Source of the DNA: an uncultured Lachnospiraceae bacterium
GTDB taxonomy: Bacteria; Bacillota; Clostridia; Lachnospirales; Lachnospiraceae
Reading direction: 5' to 3'
DNA: 64,000 bases
Assembly: GCA_949840805.1 (NCBI GenBank)
Contig: CATKXR010000001.1
Location: 62,001-126,000, forward strand
The position numbers and the translations under genes were made by a program. The notes under the pieces are model-generated. The model saw only the letters and a program-made list of their open reading frames with translations. It was not told where the DNA came from and did not search any database. Position 1 is the stretch's first letter. Each line of letters starts with the position of its first letter. Of the stretch, positions 43,693 through 52,918 are shown in pieces.

Positions 43693-45007
43693 AACCATCG
43701 CTCTCCATGATCTGCACAAGCAGTTCCATACAAGCTTCCTTCTCGAACTGGTCCGTACAGCAGCTTAAGCTGCCCTGAATATAGTCCCTGATTTCTTCCG
43801 GGGAATTAAAACACACCGGGAGATACGACAGGGTGGTGGCCATAATCGCACGTGCCACCGGTTTCTGGCAGGAGGAAAGCACCGGGCCAAGCTCTGAAAA
43901 AAAGAGGTCCGCCGCCGCTTCCACATCTTCCCGGCTCACGCTGCCGGACGTTTTCCCTGTTTCCAGAACGGCAAAGGTACTAGAAGACATCAGCCGGTCC
44001 ACCATCTCCCCGCGCCTTGTGTCTTCCCTCTCTTCCTCCGTCCCGTCCCTGCCGTCTTTCCGGGAAAAATCCGTCTGCTGATACTTTTCATAATACGCTT
44101 CCTGGATTCCTTCCAGGTTAGGAAGGCAGTCCTCTAATTCCTCCGGGATCTCCCGGTTTCCCTGACAATAAAGCTGCCACAAACCCTTTATGATCTTTGC
44201 GGCCTTTTTTTCTTCTCCCGCGTCCCTCACTGCAGACTCCCTTGTCAGGCACAGAATATACAGATCGTTCACCATCTCCTGCAGATTGGTGCAGTAGCTT
44301 ATGAGAGCCGTTACCATATTCCCTGCTTCTTCTGCCTGGCTCCTGGCATTTTCATAAGCGCTTTTATCCATTTCCTTAAAAGACAGCTTTTGAAACTCCG
44401 CAAAAATCCGGTCAAGCTTTTTGTAGCTCTTCTGCTTCATACCGGCCAGGCTCACCATGCTGCCGCTTCTCAGCAGGTACATCATATCCTCTAACCCGGC
44501 CGGGTCCGAGCCGATATAAGATGTCAGGGCATCGTGGACCATACCGAAATATTTTTGTTTTGTAAAACGCACGGGAAGCTGTCCTACAATCATCTGGATC
44601 CGCTGGTTCTGGACAGCGGCATCCTTTGGCGCCGCTATATACCGCATCAGATTCGCCGCAACCCCTGTCTCGTCTGTCTCTAAAGGAAGGCATTTCTGAA
44701 ACCGCCGTTCCATACGGTTTAAGACATATTCATAGATCTGCAGGCCGTCCGAATAAGCCATGACCTGTAACATCTCCTGCTGCACCTGTTTCCGCAGTTC
44801 TCCGGCCGCCTCAAGCAGCTCCTCGGACTCCCCGGAAAGAAACCTCCCCAAAAGCTCCATGAACAACCCGTCCAGCTCCTTCTGGCTGCCGTTTTCTTCC
44901 TCGTAGGTCTCAGGCATCTCTTCATAAAACAGAAAAAAATTCAATGCCAGGCGGGCCTGGGCGCAGCCGTAGGCTACAGACGCCTGCCTTTTCCAGTTGT
45001 ATGCCAT
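43679..45007 (-). CDS. Unknown alpha-helical protein
   Basis: A 442-residue, almost entirely helical soluble protein with no recognised motif. Segments such as LLEAAGELRKQVQQEMLQVM and ELSSCQ-like helices suggest a superhelical or repeat scaffold. It follows cinA by 11 bases and overlaps the next gene by 14. A conserved place in the operon would point to a link with envelope or NAD salvage functions, but I see no direct clue. Function unknown. Confidence 0.7.
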   Translation of the reverse strand: MAYNWKRQASVAYGCAQARLALNFFLFYEEMPETYEEENGSQKELDGLFMELLGRFLSGESEELLEAAGELRKQVQQEMLQVMAYSDGLQIYEYVLNRMERRFQKCLPLETDETGVAANLMRYIAAPKDAAVQNQRIQMIVGQLPVRFTKQKYFGMVHDALTSYIGSDPAGLEDMMYLLRSGSMVSLAGMKQKSYKKLDRIFAEFQKLSFKEMDKSAYENARSQAEEAGNMVTALISYCTNLQEMVNDLYILCLTRESAVRDAGEEKKAAKIIKGLWQLYCQGNREIPEELEDCLPNLEGIQEAYYEKYQQTDFSRKDGRDGTEEEREDTRRGEMVDRLMSSSTFAVLETGKTSGSVSREDVEAAADLFFSELGPVLSSCQKPVARAIMATTLSYLPVCFNSPEEIRDYIQGSLSCCTDQFEKEACMELLVQIMESDGYGLL

Positions 45008-45018
45008 CTGAATCCTCC

Positions 45019-46266
45019 TTACTTGTACTGTTCCAGGATCGACCGGCGCAGCAGGTCTAAAGCCCGCACCACTGCCTGCTCCCGCACTTTTTCCCGGTTT
45101 CCCTTAAACCGGAACTTCTTCACCGTAACCTTTTCCTTCATGTATGTGGCGATATACACCAGCCCCACAGGCTTATCCTCCGTGCCGCCGTCAGGCCCCG
45201 CGATCCCCGTCACCGCCACGCACACATCACAATCCGCCGCGAACACGCCGCCGATAGCCATTTCCCGCGCCGTTTCACTGCTGACCGCCCCGTATTTTTT
45301 CAGGGTGCTTTTGCTCACATCCAGGTATTTTCTCTTTGCTTTATTGGAATAGGTGATAAATCCCTCCCGGAACACCTCGGAAGCCCCGGGTACATTAACA
45401 AGACGCCCGGCCAGAAGCCCGCCGGTGCAGGACTCCGCCGTCGTCACGGTCAGCTCATATTTCTGCAAAAGCCTTACCACCGCCATCTCCAGGGTCTCTT
45501 CCTCCCGCACAGAATAGACATTATCCCCAAAACGGTTCTTAATCTCCTTTACTGCCGGCTTGATAAGTTTTTTTGCCTCCTCCTCGCTTTTTGCCCGGGC
45601 CGTTATCCGCAGATGCACCTCTCCCGTCTTGGCATAAGTGGCAATGGTAGGATTCGTCTGCCTGTCAATCAGATCCAAAAGCTTATCCTCCACCTGGCTC
45701 TCTCCCACGCCGCAGATCTTCACCATCTGGGAACGCAGGATCTCCGGCTGCCGCTTTGCGAGATAGGGGAACACCTGTTTTTTAAACATCGGATACAGCT
45801 CCCCCGGAGGCCCCGGCAGCAGGATGGCCGCCTTGCCTTCCTTTTCCAGGATAAGCCCCGGCGCCGTTCCGTTATCATTGTCCAGGACAACAGCCCCCTC
45901 CGGGACCATCGCCTGCTTCCAGTTGTTATCCGGAATCACCTTGAAAATACTGTTCTTAAAATATTCTTTAATCCGCTCTTTTGTGTGGGGATCTTCCGTA
46001 ATGGCAAATCCCATTACCTCCGCACATGTTTCTTTTGTCAGGTCGTCTTCCGTAGGCCCTAACCCGCCGGTCAGGATCACCACGTCCGAACGCCCAAGGG
46101 CCGTGCGGATCGCTTCTGAAAGCCGTTCCCTGTTATCCCCCACCGTCACCTGATGGTACATGGACAGCCCCAAAAGCGCGCACTGCTCCGCAAGGAACTG
46201 GGTGTTGGTATTGACGATATTGCCTAACAAAAGCTCTGTTCCCACCGAAATCAATTCAACAATCAT
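45019..46266 (-). CDS. cinA: CinA-family protein (NMN deamidase type)
   Basis: A 415-residue protein with an N-terminal MoaB-like domain (ELISVGTELLLGNIVNTNTQ, ILTGGLGPTEDDLTKE, LLPGPPGELYPMF) and a C-terminal PncC domain (VTTAESCTGGLLAGRLVNVPG, SSETAREMAIG, CVAVTGIAGPDGGT). The C-terminal part deamidates nicotinamide mononucleotide in pyridine nucleotide salvage; the N-terminal part hydrolyses ADP-ribose in characterised members. Its ATG overlaps the pgsA stop by one base (TAATG), implying coupling. The pgsA-cinA order is usual in Firmicutes. Confidence 0.96.
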   Translation of the reverse strand: MIVELISVGTELLLGNIVNTNTQFLAEQCALLGLSMYHQVTVGDNRERLSEAIRTALGRSDVVILTGGLGPTEDDLTKETCAEVMGFAITEDPHTKERIKEYFKNSIFKVIPDNNWKQAMVPEGAVVLDNDNGTAPGLILEKEGKAAILLPGPPGELYPMFKKQVFPYLAKRQPEILRSQMVKICGVGESQVEDKLLDLIDRQTNPTIATYAKTGEVHLRITARAKSEEEAKKLIKPAVKEIKNRFGDNVYSVREEETLEMAVVRLLQKYELTVTTAESCTGGLLAGRLVNVPGASEVFREGFITYSNKAKRKYLDVSKSTLKKYGAVSSETAREMAIGGVFAADCDVCVAVTGIAGPDGGTEDKPVGLVYIATYMKEKVTVKKFRFKGNREKVREQAVVRALDLLRRSILEQYK

Positions 46267-46808
46267 TACATTTGTCCTCCTGTCAGTACCTTATGGTTCT
46301 TCATGATGTAATCCACCAGAGACACCACCGTCAGAATCAGGGCAATCCAGGTACAGAGCCAGGCCACGGGGCGAAGGACCTTCAGATCCACAATCAGCAG
46401 GATAACCGCTACCATCTGAAAGGTTGTCTTGAACTTTCCCCAATAGCTGGCTGCAATCACAATCCCCTGTTCCGCCGCCACCAGCCTGAAACCGCTGATG
46501 ATAAATTCCCGGCTGACGATAAGGATCACCATCCATGCCGGAAGCTGCCCCAACTCTACCAGGCAGATCAAAGCAGAACATACCAAAAGTTTATCTGCCA
46601 GAGGGTCCATAAATTTCCCGAAATTTGTTACCAGATTATACTTTCTCGCGATTTTCCCGTCCAGCATGTCTGTCAGGCTGGCCACGATAAAAATCGATGC
46701 GGCAAGATACCGCAGCAGGGAAACTTCCCCGTGGCCAGACAAAAGAGAAACCACAAAAAAGGGAATCAATATCACACGCAGCACGGTAAGTTTATTAGGC
46801 AAATTCAT
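46266..46808 (-). CDS. pgsA: CDP-diacylglycerol-glycerol-3-phosphate 3-phosphatidyltransferase
   Basis: A 180-residue integral membrane enzyme making phosphatidylglycerol phosphate from CDP-diacylglycerol. It opens with the standard MNLPNKLTVLRVILIPFFV. The CDP-alcohol phosphotransferase motif DG-AR-G-D-D reads SLTDMLDGKIARKYNLVTNFGKFMDPLADK (shown in parts: DMLDGKIARK and GKFMDPLADK). Six membrane segments. The start at 46808 lies just inside the rimO stop region, an overlap of 14 bases. Confidence 0.95.
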   Translation of the reverse strand: MNLPNKLTVLRVILIPFFVVSLLSGHGEVSLLRYLAASIFIVASLTDMLDGKIARKYNLVTNFGKFMDPLADKLLVCSALICLVELGQLPAWMVILIVSREFIISGFRLVAAEQGIVIAASYWGKFKTTFQMVAVILLIVDLKVLRPVAWLCTWIALILTVVSLVDYIMKNHKVLTGGQM

Positions 46809-48144
46809 CCTGTCTTCCCTCCTCATACACTTCGCCGATCAGGTCATATTCCGAAGCCCCTGTCACTTTTACCCGGACAAAATCTCCTGACAGAAAAGAC
46901 TCGCCGCTGTTTACAAACAGATATCCGTCCACTCCTGGGGCATCCATATAGGTTCTGGCCACATAAGCCGGCTCATCAGCCACTTTGCCCTCGATCATAA
47001 CATCCAGCACACGTCCTACCATGCCCTCCGACTTCTCAAAGGCGATCTCCTGCTGCAGCTCCATGACTTGGTCCCGGCGCTCTTCTTTTACTTCCTCCGG
47101 AATCTGGCCTTCAAAAGAAGCCGCCGGCGTATCCTCCTCTGCCGAATAGGGAAATACTCCCAGACGCTCAAACTCCATTTCATCTACAAATGCCATCAGT
47201 TCCTCATGGTCCTCTTCTGTCTCGCCGGGGAAACCGGTAATCAGGGTGGTGCGCAGGGCAATATCCGGAATCTCTTCCCGCAGCCGCCCTACCATTTTCC
47301 TGATCGACGCCTGGTCTGTCCGCCGCCCCATCTGTCTGAGGATCCTGTCACTGGCATGCTGGATCGGTATATCGAGATAATGGCATACTTTTTCTTCCTT
47401 TTTGATTGTCTCAATCAGTTCGTCTGTGATCTCCTCCGGATAACAGTACTGGAGGCGGATCCAGTAAATGCCGGAAATCTCAGCTAACCGGTGAAGCAGC
47501 TCAGGCAGCGACTTTTTTCCGTACAGATCCACTCCGTAGAGGGTCGTTTCCTGAGCCACTAAGATCAGTTCCCTGACTCCTTTTCCTGCCAGCTCCCGCG
47601 CCTCTTCCAGAAGCCGTTCCATGGGAACGCTCCGGTATCTTCCCCGCAGGCTGGGAATAATACAATATGTGCAGTGTTTGTCGCACCCTTCGGCGATCTT
47701 CAAAAAAGCATAGTGGCCTCCCGTTGTGAGGATCCGTCCCGGCCCTTTCTCCGGTATCCCTTCCGGCTCCGGAATGCACAAAGGCCTCTCTCCTTTGTCC
47801 GCCTGTCTTAATACCCGGCTGATCTCATCATAGGCGGCCGTCCCCACAATCCCGTCCACCTCAGGAATCTCTTCGAATATTTCCTGTCGGTAGCGCTGCG
47901 CTAAGCAGCCCGTGACAATCAGGACATGGCATCGCCCGTTTTTTTTCAGCTCTGCCATCTCGAGGATTGTGTTTATGCTTTCTTCCTTTGCATCTCCAAT
48001 AAAGCAGCAGGTATTGACAATGACTGCCTCCGCCTCCTGCTCGTCATCCGTAAAAGTGTGGCCGTCCCGGCGCAGCAGGCCCAGCATATTTTCCGTGTCC
48101 ACCAGGTTCTTGTCACACCCTAAGGATATCATTAATATATTCAT
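46795..48144 (-). CDS. rimO: Ribosomal protein S12 methylthiotransferase
   Basis: A 449-residue radical-SAM methylthiotransferase that modifies an aspartate of ribosomal protein S12. The N-terminal UPF0004 domain has three cysteines (ISLGCDKNLVDTE, VNTCCFIGDAKEES, VTGCLAQRY). The radical-SAM domain has GCDKHCTYCIIPSLRGRYRS. The TRAM domain is at the end (RVKVTGASEYDLIGEV). The start is the ATG at 48144 behind AGGAGA; the frame is open 37 codons further up, but that stretch includes a terminator-like hairpin. Confidence 0.96.
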   Translation of the reverse strand: MNILMISLGCDKNLVDTENMLGLLRRDGHTFTDDEQEAEAVIVNTCCFIGDAKEESINTILEMAELKKNGRCHVLIVTGCLAQRYRQEIFEEIPEVDGIVGTAAYDEISRVLRQADKGERPLCIPEPEGIPEKGPGRILTTGGHYAFLKIAEGCDKHCTYCIIPSLRGRYRSVPMERLLEEARELAGKGVRELILVAQETTLYGVDLYGKKSLPELLHRLAEISGIYWIRLQYCYPEEITDELIETIKKEEKVCHYLDIPIQHASDRILRQMGRRTDQASIRKMVGRLREEIPDIALRTTLITGFPGETEEDHEELMAFVDEMEFERLGVFPYSAEEDTPAASFEGQIPEEVKEERRDQVMELQQEIAFEKSEGMVGRVLDVMIEGKVADEPAYVARTYMDAPGVDGYLFVNSGESFLSGDFVRVKVTGASEYDLIGEVYEEGRQDEFA

Positions 48145-48163
48145 AGTTTCTCCTGCCTTACAA

Positions 48164-48200
48164 TAAAGAAGCTGCCGTCTTTCGTCTTTCTCCATACGGC
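48164..48200 (-). terminator. Hairpin between rpoZ and rimO
   Basis: On the minus strand GCTGCCGT pairs with ACGGCAGC over a 17-base loop, followed by TTCTTTATTG. The U-run is broken, so it may only partly reduce transcription into rimO. Confidence 0.5.
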
Positions 48201-48261
48201 AGCATGAAGAAAAAGCCATCTCTGTCACAACTGCCCGAGACGGCCTCCTTTTCACGGCTCC

Positions 48262-48543
48262 TTACTCCTCTTCGTAATCTTCTTCCTTTTCGAGATCCTT
48301 TTCCTCGTCCGTGGAATCATCCCCGATGATCTTTACCTTGCCCTCATAGATCTCCTGTATGGCTTCCGACAAAGGCTTCTTCCCCGCGTCTCCCGACATG
48401 GGATCCATCTCCTCAATAAGCTGCCTGGCCCGCTTCGCGGAGGCGAGCACAATCGAGTACCGGCTCTGTACCACCGGCTGTTCTCCCGGCTCCACTTCAC
48501 TGTTTACCACATTGATCAAATCCGCATAGGATGGATGTAACAT
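48262..48543 (-). CDS. rpoZ: RNA polymerase omega subunit
   Basis: A 93-residue omega subunit. The conserved core is MLHPSYADLINVV and SRYSIVLASAKRARQLIEE, followed by KPLSEAIQEIYEGKV. The acidic tail (about residues 75-93) is longer than in Bacillus. It sits between gmk and rimO, the usual gmk-rpoZ order. Confidence 0.95.
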   Translation of the reverse strand: MLHPSYADLINVVNSEVEPGEQPVVQSRYSIVLASAKRARQLIEEMDPMSGDAGKKPLSEAIQEIYEGKVKIIGDDSTDEEKDLEKEEDYEEE

Positions 48544-48630
48544 AAAAGCTCCTTTCCAAATCCGCTGTTTTCCGGTTCTCTTTTTCTATAGGGGGCAGGG
48601 CCTTCCTTATGCTTCCTGCCGTTCTTCTCT

Positions 48631-49254
48631 CTACAGACTGCGCAGTTCCTCTTTTATTTTCTCAATCCACTCTTTGTTGCTGCCGGCCCGCAGGTGCTGG
48701 ACCTGGATCAGCTCATGCATTTCCCTGACGCAGGCATGCAGATCGTCATTGATCAGGATATAGTCATATTTCTCCATAAATTCCGACTCCTCCACAGCCC
48801 TCTTCAACCGGCTGCGTATAACCTGGCTGCTCTCCGTTCCTCTCCCCTTGAGGCGGTTCTCCAGCTCTGCGGCCGATGGAGGCGTTACGAACAAAAGCAG
48901 CGTATCGGGAAACCTCTCCTTCACTTTAAGGGCGCCTTGGATCTCGATCTCTAAGATCACATCCCTTCCTGCTTCCATCTGCTCTAATACATAGCTTTTC
49001 GGGGTGCCGTAATAATTGCCCACATAACAGGCATACTCAATCAGGGCGTCCTCCCGGATCATCTGCTCGAATTCTTCCTTTGTGACAAAGAAATACTCCC
49101 TGCCATGTTCTTCGCCTGCCCGGGGCTGCCTGGTGGTAGCCGATACGGAAAGGGCATACTGATCCTTATGGGCCTGCAAAAGCTCCTTCATCAATGTTCC
49201 CTTCCCCGCGCCGGAAAATCCGGACACTACTGCCAAAATTCCTTTTTTCGTCAT
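48631..49254 (-). CDS. gmk: Guanylate kinase
   Basis: A 207-residue kinase that phosphorylates GMP to GDP with ATP. The P-loop is VVSGFSGAGKGTL, the GMP-binding part SVSATTRQPRAGEEHGREYFF and the lid RLKRAVEESEFMEKYDYILIN. Size is typical. It follows yicC by 14 bases; the DUF370/remA gene that often lies between them is absent here. Confidence 0.97.
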   Translation of the reverse strand: MTKKGILAVVSGFSGAGKGTLMKELLQAHKDQYALSVSATTRQPRAGEEHGREYFFVTKEEFEQMIREDALIEYACYVGNYYGTPKSYVLEQMEAGRDVILEIEIQGALKVKERFPDTLLLFVTPPSAAELENRLKGRGTESSQVIRSRLKRAVEESEFMEKYDYILINDDLHACVREMHELIQVQHLRAGSNKEWIEKIKEELRSL

Positions 49255-49268
49255 AGTCTTTGTCCCTG

Positions 49269-50147
49269 CTACTCTATATTCTGAATCTGCTCCCGCACCT
49301 TCTCGATCTCCGTCTTTAACCCGATAGCCCGGTCGGAGACTTCCAGGTCCCCGGATTTGCTTAAGATCGTGTTGGCCTCCCGGTTCATCTCCTGGGCTAT
49401 AAAATCCAGCTTCCGGCCTACGCCCCCGCCATGTTCCAGTTCTGCCCGGGTAGCGTGGATGTGGCTGCGCAGCCGCACCAGTTCCTCGTCCACGCAGATC
49501 TTGTCCGCATAGAGGATCACTTCTGCCGCGATCCTTCCTTCGTCAATCAGGCTGTTTTCCAAAAGCTCCTTTACCTTATCCTCCAGCTTTGCCCGGTATT
49601 CCTGCAAAAGAATGGGGGAACGTCCCTCAATAAAATCCACCAGCCCTTCCATATAGTCCAGCTTGCCCAAAAGATCCGCCTTCAGCCGCTCTCCTTCCTG
49701 GCTGCGGGCTTCTGCCAGCTTCTCCGCCGCTTTTTCAACGGCCTCGGACAAAAGCTTCCACATCTGCTCTTCATCCTCCGGAGCCTGCTCCATGGACAAA
49801 ACCTCCGGCATCCTTGCCAGGTCAGACACCTTGACGTCATTCTCAATCCCGAACTGACGCTGCATTTCCGCAAAACAGTCCATGTACTCGGAAGCTAAGG
49901 TCCTGTTGTACTTCAGGCACAGCTTTTCTTCCGTATAATCTTCATAGCTGATAAAAACATCGACCTTTCCACGCTGAATGTACTTTTTCAGCAGGGTGCG
50001 GATTCCTGCCTCAAAATAATTGAACTTTTTCGGCATCTTGATGCTTAAATCCAGATATCTGTGATTTACTGCCTTCATTTCCGCCGTTATCTTGTAATCT
50101 GGCGTGACAGCCTCAAAACGGCCAAAACCGGTCATACTTCTTATCAT
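49269..50147 (-). CDS. yicC: YicC-family endoribonuclease-like protein
   Basis: A 292-residue YicC/YloC protein, a family with ribonuclease activity on structured RNA. It opens with MIRSMTGFGRFE and has the conserved end GGGVGRKLDFIAQEMNREANTILSKS (in parts: GRKLDFIAQEMNRE). A TTG six bases further upstream has better spacing to AAGGAG and may be the true start. The longer open frame up to 50231 runs through the promoter and is not used. Confidence 0.93.
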   Translation of the reverse strand: MIRSMTGFGRFEAVTPDYKITAEMKAVNHRYLDLSIKMPKKFNYFEAGIRTLLKKYIQRGKVDVFISYEDYTEEKLCLKYNRTLASEYMDCFAEMQRQFGIENDVKVSDLARMPEVLSMEQAPEDEEQMWKLLSEAVEKAAEKLAEARSQEGERLKADLLGKLDYMEGLVDFIEGRSPILLQEYRAKLEDKVKELLENSLIDEGRIAAEVILYADKICVDEELVRLRSHIHATRAELEHGGGVGRKLDFIAQEMNREANTILSKSGDLEVSDRAIGLKTEIEKVREQIQNIE

Positions 50148-50207
50148 CTGCAATATGTGCTCCTTTTTTGCTGTAAAAACCATAAAATAGAAATAACCAC
50201 ATGCCCC

Positions 50208-50236
50208 ATTATAATTCATATGGAAAAACAAGTCAA
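50208..50236 (-). promoter_or_regulatory. Promoter of the yicC-gmk-rpoZ-rimO-pgsA-cinA operon
   Basis: TTGACT and TATAAT on the minus strand with a 17-base spacer, about 60 bases before the yicC start. It lies immediately after the cobU stop codon. Confidence 0.8.
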
Positions 50237-50241
50237 CGGGC

Positions 50242-50823
50242 TTATGGAATTTTATGCTCTTCTTTCACCGCCACGCCGATCCCATATACCACTTCTGTAA
50301 CCCGGTCCGCCATCTCTGCGAGCATCCGGTTTGCCTTCCCCATCAGCCCGAGATACCGCATGGTCTGCTCCTCATAAACCGTCCCGTCCGAAAAGACTTC
50401 ATTGCTGATGACAATCACATGTCCCGCACATGCCTGCAGATGGCGGATCCCCCTCTCCACCCTCCCCAGGATCTCCTCGTCTGTCCCGCCTTCCCCGAAC
50501 TGCTCATTGGCCACCAGGTTGGACATGCACTCCAGCAAAAGCACCCTGTCTTCTTTCCGGGTTTCTTCCTCTCTTCCTGGTTTTTCTTCTCTTCCCGGTT
50601 CTTCTTCCAGGGAAACGTTTTCCAGGTGATCGTATGCCTCTATGGTGCAAAACCCTTTCCCGGCCCTCTGTTTCTGATGCCTGCGGACCCTCTCTTTTCC
50701 TTCTTCTCCCCATGGCCGCATGGTTGCCAGATAAAACCGGTATTTTGCCCCTGTCTTTAGCGCCTCCTGCTCTCCCCATACAGATTTCCCGCTGGCGCTT
50801 CCTCCCGTGATCAGATGCAGCAT
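50242..50823 (-). CDS. cobU: Adenosylcobinamide kinase/guanylyltransferase
   Basis: A 193-residue CobU. The P-loop is HLITGGSASGKSVWGE, the guanylylated His region RVRRHQKQRAGK, and the Walker-B like part VLLLECMSNLVANE. It phosphorylates adenosylcobinamide and then adds GMP in nucleotide loop assembly. A charged insertion around residues 74-92 (GREEKPGREEE) is unusual and carries a short in-frame repeat. Its ATG overlaps cbiT by 13 bases. Confidence 0.9.
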   Translation of the reverse strand: MLHLITGGSASGKSVWGEQEALKTGAKYRFYLATMRPWGEEGKERVRRHQKQRAGKGFCTIEAYDHLENVSLEEEPGREEKPGREEETRKEDRVLLLECMSNLVANEQFGEGGTDEEILGRVERGIRHLQACAGHVIVISNEVFSDGTVYEEQTMRYLGLMGKANRMLAEMADRVTEVVYGIGVAVKEEHKIP

Positions 50824-51389
50824 CCCTTCCCGCCTTTCCCCGGCTCCATGGTAATGAGCCAGACCGGGTTCTGCCCTTCCATCAGATGATAGGCCCCCAG
50901 TTTTTTGGCCCGTGCCACCTGGATGCTGACAACCTCTGCCTCTGTCTCCCGCTCCTGAAGATACCTGGTTATCACGGCCAGGGTTTCCAGGGAAATCACA
51001 TTGGCCACAATCCGCGCCGATGGATTTTTCTCCCTCACCAGATCCAGGATTTCTGCCAGCTCTCCTCTGCTCCCTCCGATAAAGACCCGGTCCGGGGCCG
51101 GCAGACCCTCTAAAGCTTCCGGTGCCCTTCCCTGCACCACCGTCAGGTTATGTAAGCCGAAACGCTCCTTATTCTGCCGGATCAGCTCACACCCCTCTTC
51201 CTTTTCCTCGACAGCATATACATGGCCGTGCTTCATCGACAATGCCATCTCCACCGCCACTGAGCCGGTTCCTGCCCCCACATCATAGGCGATTCCGCCG
51301 TCCGGAAGCTCCAGCTTGGACAATGCTACCGCCCGCACCTCACTTTTCGTCATAGGGACCTTTCCCCGGATAAATGCCTCATCCTTCAT
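50811..51389 (-). CDS. cbiT: Cobalt-precorrin C15 methyltransferase
   Basis: A 192-residue SAM-dependent methyltransferase. PMTKSEVRAVALSKLELPDG and the SAM site AYDVGAGTGSVAVEMAL are typical of CbiT, as is PDRVFIGGSRGELAEILD. CbiT methylates C15 and decarboxylates the acetate side chain at C12 in corrin ring synthesis. It overlaps the CbiJ-CbiE fusion by 11 bases and acts next to CbiE in the pathway. Confidence 0.93.
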   Translation of the reverse strand: MKDEAFIRGKVPMTKSEVRAVALSKLELPDGGIAYDVGAGTGSVAVEMALSMKHGHVYAVEEKEEGCELIRQNKERFGLHNLTVVQGRAPEALEGLPAPDRVFIGGSRGELAEILDLVREKNPSARIVANVISLETLAVITRYLQERETEAEVVSIQVARAKKLGAYHLMEGQNPVWLITMEPGKGGKGCCI

Positions 51390-52875
51390 TCTTCTCTCCT
51401 GTCTGCCCGTCCCGCTCTAAGATCACTGCTGCCAGGGAATCGGTCCGGATTCCTCTCAATTCCCCTGCAATGCCCGTAACCACCTGTTCGTCCGGATACC
51501 CCAGCCGCATTCCGGCCGATACGTGTACCGTTTCCATTCCTGCCTCTGTTAGCTCCGTGCAGATATTCCCAAGATCCTCCGCCCTGCCAAGCAGCAGAAA
51601 AACTCTTTTGTGCTCCTGTAAAAGTCCCAGCACATCACAATCCCTGCCATGGGCAGTTGCCGGATAAATATCCTGCCAGGGCCGCCCCAGCCGGGCGCAA
51701 AGGCAGGACAGGGTGGAAATCCCCGGAAAAATATGTATCCGGAAAACCTCCCTGTCCTTCCCTCCCGTCTCTTTAAGTTCCTCCAGCGCGAAAGCGCAGC
51801 CGCTGTAAAATCCCGTATCCCCCGAATATACCACCCCTGCCTTTGCGTATTCCGGGTGGGCGTAAAGCCATTCCCGCACATCCTTCCCTGCATACAGCTC
51901 TTCCTTGTGCTTTCCTTCTATCCATGGCCCGATGCTTTTTAACATCCGCGGGGCTCCCATGACCACATCACATTGCAGGAGAGCCTCCAGCGCCTCCAAT
52001 GTAAGCTGCCGGCCCTCTCCCATTCCCATTCCAATCAGGCATATCTGCCGCTCCTGCCCCATCGCATCAAGGTTTTCCCAAGAGACCAGTCCCTTCCCCT
52101 TTCCCTTCCCCCTTTCGGCCGCCACCTGCATAAGCTCCACTTTGGCCTCCGAAACCGATATTCCGTCTTTCTCCTTTGGCCGCCGGATCACAATCACACG
52201 GACTTTGCATTTCCGGGCAGCCTCCAGCTTTTCTTCAAATCCCCCCTTAGCTCCCGACTCCTTTGTCACCAGCCACCCTGCTTTGACCTGCCGGAGCAAT
52301 GCCTGGTTCATCTCCTCGGAAAAAGGCCCCTGCATGGCAATCAGCCTCCGCCCCTTAAGCCCGGCCTCCTCACATTCCGCCAAAACCCGGCTGTCCGGCA
52401 GGACCCTGGCATAAATCCTGTCCCTCAGGAAGGGAAATTCCATAAATGTCCTCAATTCTTTACTTCCTGTAGCAAGAAGTACCGGAAGCCCGTCCATTCC
52501 GAGCAGTTTTGCGGCCTCCCTGGCCGTATCCACCCAGAAAATGTCTTTTTCCTCTTTTTCCTCCCTCTCCTCCCGCAGCACCCGGACGCATCGGATATTT
52601 TCCCTCTCACAAGCCCGTAAAATCTGCCTGGTGGCCAGGGTGGCATAAGGGTGGGTGGCATCGACCACCAGCGCAGGCTCTTCCTTCCTAAGGAACCTGC
52701 ACATCCCCTCTTCGTCCAGGACGCCGCACTGCACGGACACTCCCTCCTGCCCTTTAAGCATCTCCTTCCCGTACTCCGATGTGACGCTGGCCGTCACCGA
52801 AATTCCCATCCCGGCCCCGGCATCTGCCAGCTCCCTTCCCTCTGCCGTTCCCCCGAAAATCACCACATCCGCCAT
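51379..52875 (-). CDS. cbiJ-cbiE: Fused cobalt-precorrin-6A reductase and C5 methyltransferase
   Basis: A 498-residue fusion. Residues 1-250 are CbiJ/CobK (VVIFGGTAEGRELADAGAG, ALVVDATHPYATLATRQI, LVTKESGAKGGFEEKLEA), an NAD(P)H-dependent reductase. Residues 270-498 are CbiE (ICLIGMGMGEGRQLTLEAL, VVMGAPRMLKSIG, VVYSGDTGFYSG, GISTLSCLCARLG), which methylates C5. With the adjacent cbiT they perform consecutive steps, so the gene order follows pathway order. The other cobalamin genes are not in the window and no cobalamin riboswitch is visible in the 43 bases upstream. Confidence 0.92.
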   Translation of the reverse strand: MADVVIFGGTAEGRELADAGAGMGISVTASVTSEYGKEMLKGQEGVSVQCGVLDEEGMCRFLRKEEPALVVDATHPYATLATRQILRACERENIRCVRVLREEREEKEEKDIFWVDTAREAAKLLGMDGLPVLLATGSKELRTFMEFPFLRDRIYARVLPDSRVLAECEEAGLKGRRLIAMQGPFSEEMNQALLRQVKAGWLVTKESGAKGGFEEKLEAARKCKVRVIVIRRPKEKDGISVSEAKVELMQVAAERGKGKGKGLVSWENLDAMGQERQICLIGMGMGEGRQLTLEALEALLQCDVVMGAPRMLKSIGPWIEGKHKEELYAGKDVREWLYAHPEYAKAGVVYSGDTGFYSGCAFALEELKETGGKDREVFRIHIFPGISTLSCLCARLGRPWQDIYPATAHGRDCDVLGLLQEHKRVFLLLGRAEDLGNICTELTEAGMETVHVSAGMRLGYPDEQVVTGIAGELRGIRTDSLAAVILERDGQTGEKNEG

Positions 52876-52918
52876 TTCGCCGCTTTTCCTTTCCTCTGGC
52901 TGCCCTATCCTGCCTCTC

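Noticed and set aside
48145-48255. Thirty-seven codon N-terminal extension of rimO
   Set aside because: It runs through a hairpin and lacks similarity to the family, while ATG at 48144 has AGGAGA.
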